From assembly GCA_030454225.1 (NCBI GenBank), contig JAKDRW010000009.1:1-57550 (forward strand): 57,550 nucleotides of DNA, read 5' to 3'. A program made the translations under genes and the position numbers. Shown here piece by piece: positions 53,786-57,550 of the stretch. Numbering within the stretch: position 1 is the first letter of the stretch; the number at the start of each line of letters is the position of its first letter. Below the pieces are notes generated by a model. That model saw nothing but the letters and a program-made list of their open reading frames with translations. It was not told the DNA's origin and did no database searches. This DNA comes from Vreelandella subglaciescola. Lineage in GTDB: Bacteria; Pseudomonadota; Gammaproteobacteria; Pseudomonadales; Halomonadaceae.

Positions 53786-54499
53786 ATGCCTACGACAGAG
53801 CGAGATCCCATGGCCAAGGCCGACCCCACCAGCGAACACGAAGCCGGTGCCATCCGCCGGCGCAATGAACAGGCGATTTTACAGGCGGCCGAAGACGTGT
53901 TTTCGCGCCACGGCTACCGCGGTGCCAGCCTGCAGGAGATCGCCCGGCAGGCGGGCCTGCCGAAGTCCAACGTGCTGTATTACATGGGCAGCAAGCGCAA
54001 GCTTTACGTGCGTCTTTTAGAGCGCATGATGGCGCGCTGGAACGCGATTCTGGACAGCATTTCTCCCGAGGATGATCCGGTTGAGGTGATTTCGGCCTTT
54101 ATCCGCGCCAAAATCCGCCTGTCGCGCAGCCACCCCGCCGGCTCGCGATTGTTTGCCAGCGAGATACTGGGCGGTGCGCCGTTCCTGCAGGAATACCTCC
54201 AGGGCGAGCTGCGCGACTGGGTGGAAAACCGCGCGGCGGTCTTTCGCCAGTGGGCCGAGCGCGGGCTGATGGACCCGGTCGACCCGGTATGGCTGATCTT
54301 CTTGATCTGGTCGTCGACCCAGCACTACGCCGATTTTGAAACTCAGGTGCTGGGCATTACCGGCCGTGAGGCACTCGATGACGACGACCTGGAAGGCATC
54401 ACCCGGTTTTTGATCCAGGTGGTGATCAAAGGCTGCGGGGTGAAGCACCCCGAGCCCGCGAAAACGCCGCCCGAGGCGATACAAGCGGCGGATCGCTGA
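53786..54499 (+). CDS. TetR-family regulator, RutR-like, of purine genes
   Basis: This 237-residue TetR-family protein has an N-terminal helix-turn-helix (about 30-75; YRGASLQEIARQAGLPKSNV then YYMGSKRKLY) and a ligand-binding domain like that of E. coli RutR (YcdC), with ILDSISPEDDPVEVISAFIRAK and SRLFASEILGGAPFL. RutR binds uracil and thymine; relatives answer to other pyrimidines or purine products. Its position between xdhA and the purine permease, with a RutR-type operator before each, makes it their probable repressor. An in-frame ATG at 53810 is an alternative start. Confidence 0.88.
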   Translation: MPTTERDPMAKADPTSEHEAGAIRRRNEQAILQAAEDVFSRHGYRGASLQEIARQAGLPKSNVLYYMGSKRKLYVRLLERMMARWNAILDSISPEDDPVEVISAFIRAKIRLSRSHPAGSRLFASEILGGAPFLQEYLQGELRDWVENRAAVFRQWAERGLMDPVDPVWLIFLIWSSTQHYADFETQVLGITGREALDDDDLEGITRFLIQVVIKGCGVKHPEPAKTPPEAIQAADR

Positions 54500-54517
54500 G
54501 GGTGAGGTTGCGCCTTA

Positions 54518-55885
54518 TCAGGTAGTCATGAGCATGATCACCGACAGCGCCGCGGTGATCCACATCGCCGGTTTGATCTCGACAAAGCGCCCGGTGCACA
54601 CCTTGATCAGCACAAAGCTGATAAAGCCGAAGGCAATCCCCAGGGTGATCGAGTAGGTCAGCGGCATCAGAATGATCGCCAGAAAGGCGGGAAAGGCCTG
54701 ATCAAAGTGCTCCCAGTCGATCTTGCTGATCGGCGCCATCATGAACAGCCCGACCATCACCAGCGCCGGCGCGGTAGCAATAGACGGCACCAGCGTAAGC
54801 AGCGGCGAGAGAAACAGGAACGGCAGGAACAAAAGCGCGATCACCAGCGCCACCAGCCCGGTACGCCCGCCCTGGGCCACGCCCGCGCCGGACTCGATAA
54901 ACGTCTGCGCCGCGCTGGTGCCCAGCGGGGCGGCAATCATCGAGGAAAACGCATCGACCGTCATGGAGCGCCGCAGGTTGCGCGGGTTGCCATCTTCATC
55001 CTTGAGGTCGGCGGATTCGGCCAGCGCCATAAAGCACGACATGGCGTCAAAGAAGTTGGTGAACAGCATCACGAAGATGAACGGCAGATAGGCGACTTTC
55101 AGCGCGCCCATGATGTCGACCTTCATCACCGCGCTGAAATCCGGCCAGGCGGCCAGTCCCGTCCAGGCGACCATCACCTCATCGCCGCCCCACATCCGGC
55201 CCATGGGAATGGCGGCCAGCGTGGTCAGCGCAATGCCCATCACCAGCGCGCCGTTAAAGCGCATGATCACGAACACCGCGGTGGCAATCAGCCCCAGAAA
55301 GAAGGTCGCCAGGTGCGCGTCCATGTTGCCCAGCGACACCAGGGTGGCATCGCTTGCGGTAATGAACCCGGCGTTTTGCAGCCCGATGAAGGTAATGAAC
55401 AGCCCGATGCCGCAGGTGATGGCATAGCGCAGCGACAGCGGAATCGCCTCGATGATGGCCTTGCGCACGTTGAACATGGCCAGAATGGCAAACATCACCC
55501 CTGACCAGAACACGCACCCCAGCGCGACCTCCCAGCTAAGCCCGGCGCCCAGCACCAGGGTGTAGGTGAACAGCGCGTTCATGCCCATGCCCGGTGCCAC
55601 CAGAATGGGGTTGCGGGCATAAAAGGCCATGGCCAGGCTGCCCATGAAGCTGATTAGCACGGTGGCCGACAGCGCGGCGGTGAACGGGATGCCGGCATCG
55701 CTGAGCACGGCCGGATTCACCACGATGATGTACATCCCGGCAAGGAAAGTCGCCAGGCCGGCGAGTATTTCGGTTTTTAGCGTTGAGCCGCGCTGGGTCA
55801 CGTTGAAGTAGCGATCCAGAAACGGCAGGCGGCGCGACGTATCAGCGCCGTCCATATCGGTGGAGCGAGCGGTTGTCTCGTTCAT
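54518..55885 (-). CDS. Purine permease, NCS2 family AzgA type
   Basis: This 455-residue protein has 13-14 membrane segments and belongs to the AzgA branch of NCS2, which imports adenine, guanine or hypoxanthine with protons. Landmarks are TEILAGLATFLAGMYIIVVNP, APGMGMNALFTYTLVLG, YAITCGIGLFITFIGLQNAG, FVMLFTNFFDAMS and SSMIAAPLGTSAAQTFIESGAGVAQGGRTG. The ATG at 55885 is favoured since AAGG lies 8 bases before it; an ATG two codons upstream and a much longer frame are less likely. Its terminus is close to the regulator's stop, so the two converge. Confidence 0.92.
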   Translation of the reverse strand: MNETTARSTDMDGADTSRRLPFLDRYFNVTQRGSTLKTEILAGLATFLAGMYIIVVNPAVLSDAGIPFTAALSATVLISFMGSLAMAFYARNPILVAPGMGMNALFTYTLVLGAGLSWEVALGCVFWSGVMFAILAMFNVRKAIIEAIPLSLRYAITCGIGLFITFIGLQNAGFITASDATLVSLGNMDAHLATFFLGLIATAVFVIMRFNGALVMGIALTTLAAIPMGRMWGGDEVMVAWTGLAAWPDFSAVMKVDIMGALKVAYLPFIFVMLFTNFFDAMSCFMALAESADLKDEDGNPRNLRRSMTVDAFSSMIAAPLGTSAAQTFIESGAGVAQGGRTGLVALVIALLFLPFLFLSPLLTLVPSIATAPALVMVGLFMMAPISKIDWEHFDQAFPAFLAIILMPLTYSITLGIAFGFISFVLIKVCTGRFVEIKPAMWITAALSVIMLMTT

Positions 55886-55953
55886 ACCCATACCTTGTTG
55901 TTGTTGTGGCTGGATGTGTCGTTGGCGGATAGTGGCGAGGGTTTCGCCATTTC

Positions 55954-55969
55954 CTGACCTTTCGGTCAA
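55954..55969. promoter_or_regulatory. RutR-type operator before the purine permease
   Basis: Read on the minus strand, TTGACCGAAAGGTCAG has the same half-sites and 4-base spacing as the operator at 53641-53656. It lies 69 bases before the permease start and just after a -10-like TATATC on that strand, where a repressor would block initiation. Confidence 0.72.
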
Positions 55970-56051
55970 GGTTTCGGATATAAGGCTAGTCATCCGGCAT
56001 AAAGCGGTCAAGGAATGTGCAGACGACTTTAGTCGTGTCTTGCCGAGGCGG

Positions 56052-56716
<665 letters not shown>

Positions 56717-56720
56717 TGTC

Positions 56721-56850
56721 ATTTTCAACAATTGATGCGACGATGAGCATGGCAGATCAACGATCTATGGTAGGCTTTTCAGCATTCAGTGCGACAAAGA
56801 TTACGCTAATTGCTGCGACAGAGCTAGAAAATTTCAACAATTGGAGCGAC
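56721..56850 (+). repeat. Four 21-bp direct repeats at the transposon end (transposase sites)
   Basis: Copies at 56721-56741, 56775-56795, 56799-56819 and 56830-56850 all end GCGAC, in the context TGCGAC or AGCGAC. Copies 1 and 4 share TTTCAACAATTG before it; copies 2 and 3 are more diverged. All point the same way. This is the usual arrangement of TnsB/TniA-binding sites inside a Tn7-like end. Confidence 0.72.
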
Positions 56851-56855
56851 TGCCT

Positions 56856-57512
56856 ATGAGCCTGCCGGCACCAGTCCGTAAAATAGGCCCAACTCGCCGG
56901 AGCGTGTCTGGCTACTATGCGTTTCGAGGTGAGGAGTCGATTGCCTTTGAGTCGACGCTGGAACGCGACTTCCTGGTGCGGGTAGATTTCGATCTGGATG
57001 TGCTGGGCGTGATCTCTCAACCTTGTGAGATCCCCTTCCAACACCCCATCACAGGTCGGTGGTACAGCTACACCCCTGATTATCTTGTCTATTATCAACT
57101 CGGTGATCGCCATTACGATGACTATCCCAAGCCTCTGCTGGTTGAGGTCAAACCCCAGGCTGCGTGGCGCAAGCATTGGCGAGATTGGCTCCCCAAGTGG
57201 AAAGCAGCATTGCGGTATGCCAAGGAGCAAGGCTGGACATTCCGTCTTTACGACGAAAGCCGCATCAGAGACACAGCGTTCGATAACATCACTTTTCTGA
57301 TGCGCTATAAGCGCATGACGTTCCCGCCCGAAGAAAGCCGGGAGGTGCTGAATACGGTCCAAAAAATGGGCGTTGCCACTTTGGACTATCTGCTTGCCCG
57401 ACATTTCATGGGTATCTATCGCGCTGAGGGCATTTCTCACTTGTGGCACTTGCTGGCTACCCGGCAACTAGATTGCCATGTGGCGCTTCCTTTTAGGGCT
57501 CTTCGCCGTTAG
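56856..57512 (+). CDS. tnsA: TnsA-like transposon endonuclease
   Basis: TnsA cuts the 5' strands at the ends of Tn7-like elements, working with the TnsB-type transposase so that the element moves by cut and paste. The 218-residue protein has the restriction-endonuclease-like core: Glu in FESTLERDF, Asp in YTPDYLV and the ExK pair in LVEVKPQ, then a C-terminal helical domain that contacts the ATPase subunit in Tn7. E. coli Tn7 TnsA is longer (273). The ATG at 56856 has GGAG about ten bases upstream; a TTG at 56841 lies within the fourth terminal repeat and is less likely. In Tn6022-type elements the equivalent gene is called tniC. Confidence 0.87.
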   Translation: MSLPAPVRKIGPTRRSVSGYYAFRGEESIAFESTLERDFLVRVDFDLDVLGVISQPCEIPFQHPITGRWYSYTPDYLVYYQLGDRHYDDYPKPLLVEVKPQAAWRKHWRDWLPKWKAALRYAKEQGWTFRLYDESRIRDTAFDNITFLMRYKRMTFPPEESREVLNTVQKMGVATLDYLLARHFMGIYRAEGISHLWHLLATRQLDCHVALPFRALRR

Positions 57513-57550
57513 GTGTGGAATTCGCCACCTGAGCTGGGCCAAAATATGGC

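Larger units (their letters stand above)
56717..57550. mobile_element. Left end of a Tn7-like (Tn6022-type) transposon in comM
   Basis: The element begins TGTCATTTTC directly at the point where comM homology ends, carries four spaced repeats in its first 134 bases and then a tnsA gene reading inward. Base composition is visibly less GC-rich than the chromosome around it. Only 834 bases are seen; the transposase tnsB/tniA, tnsC/tniB, target-selection and cargo genes would follow to the right. A possible next start, ATG at 57546, is five bases from the edge. Confidence 0.82.

Noticed and set aside
56841-56855. TTG start for the TnsA gene
   Set aside because: It lies inside the fourth terminal repeat and has no suitable ribosome-binding site; the ATG at 56856 does.
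56717-57550. CRISPR-associated transposon
   Set aside because: No cas gene or repeat array is visible, and the insertion site is comM, not one of the sites usual for CRISPR-guided elements. The target selector is outside the window, so this is only unsupported, not disproved.

Overview
The window is a GC-rich, densely coded chromosomal segment of a gammaproteobacterium, most like Halomonas and its relatives (Halomonadaceae). The evidence is the gene families and their order (hemC-hemD-hemX-hemY divergent from argH-lptM-lysA-dapF-yigA-xerC-yigB; engB beside cytochrome c4, dsbA and an EEP nuclease), the number of Na+-coupled and TRAP carriers, and acidic tails on secreted proteins. This gene order resembles the oriC-proximal part of pseudomonad chromosomes. 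No rRNA, tRNA or CRISPR array was seen.

Layout: (1) 1-6.4 kb: an Fe3+-type ABC ATPase; cysJI sulfite reductase divergent from a type II sulfide:quinone oxidoreductase across an AT-rich spacer. (2) 6.4-11.6 kb: an NSS transporter; a 580-base non-coding stretch with inverted repeats and five DnaA-box-like motifs; a tandem crcB pair; aroQ; a FUSC exporter. (3) 11.6-22.5 kb: heme operon hemCDXY, and argH, lptM, lysA, dapF, yigA, xerC, yigB. (4) 22.6-30.8 kb: NhaC-type antiporter, engB, cytochrome c4, dsbA, EEP protein, TRAP permease pair, thiD, dtd. (5) 30.8-43.7 kb: ABC-F factor, a TIGR02444 protein, a second TRAP permease pair with a convergent binding protein, FKBP isomerase, PHB-depolymerase-like esterase, SCO protein, AEC carrier, a probable Fur-controlled small RNA, trmB, thiG, thiS, DUF423. 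(6) 43.7-56 kb: malate synthase G, an alpha/beta hydrolase, and a purine-catabolism block (guanine deaminase, XdhC, XdhB, XdhA, RutR-like regulator, AzgA-type permease) with two matching 16-bp operators. (7) 56-57.55 kb: the 3' part of comM, cut by the left end of a Tn7-like transposon whose first gene encodes TnsA; the window stops just after it.

How the genes fit together: the purine block imports purine bases, deaminates guanine to xanthine and oxidises xanthine and hypoxanthine to urate, apparently under one TetR-family repressor. Neighbouring malate synthase could consume the glyoxylate that follows, which is inference. The most notable observations are the intergenic small RNA at about 41.09-41.24 kb (sigma70-type promoter overlapping a Fur box, three hairpins, strong terminator) and the transposon junction in comM, with a 5-base ACCGC next to a TGTCATTTTC terminus and four spaced repeats that look like transposase sites.
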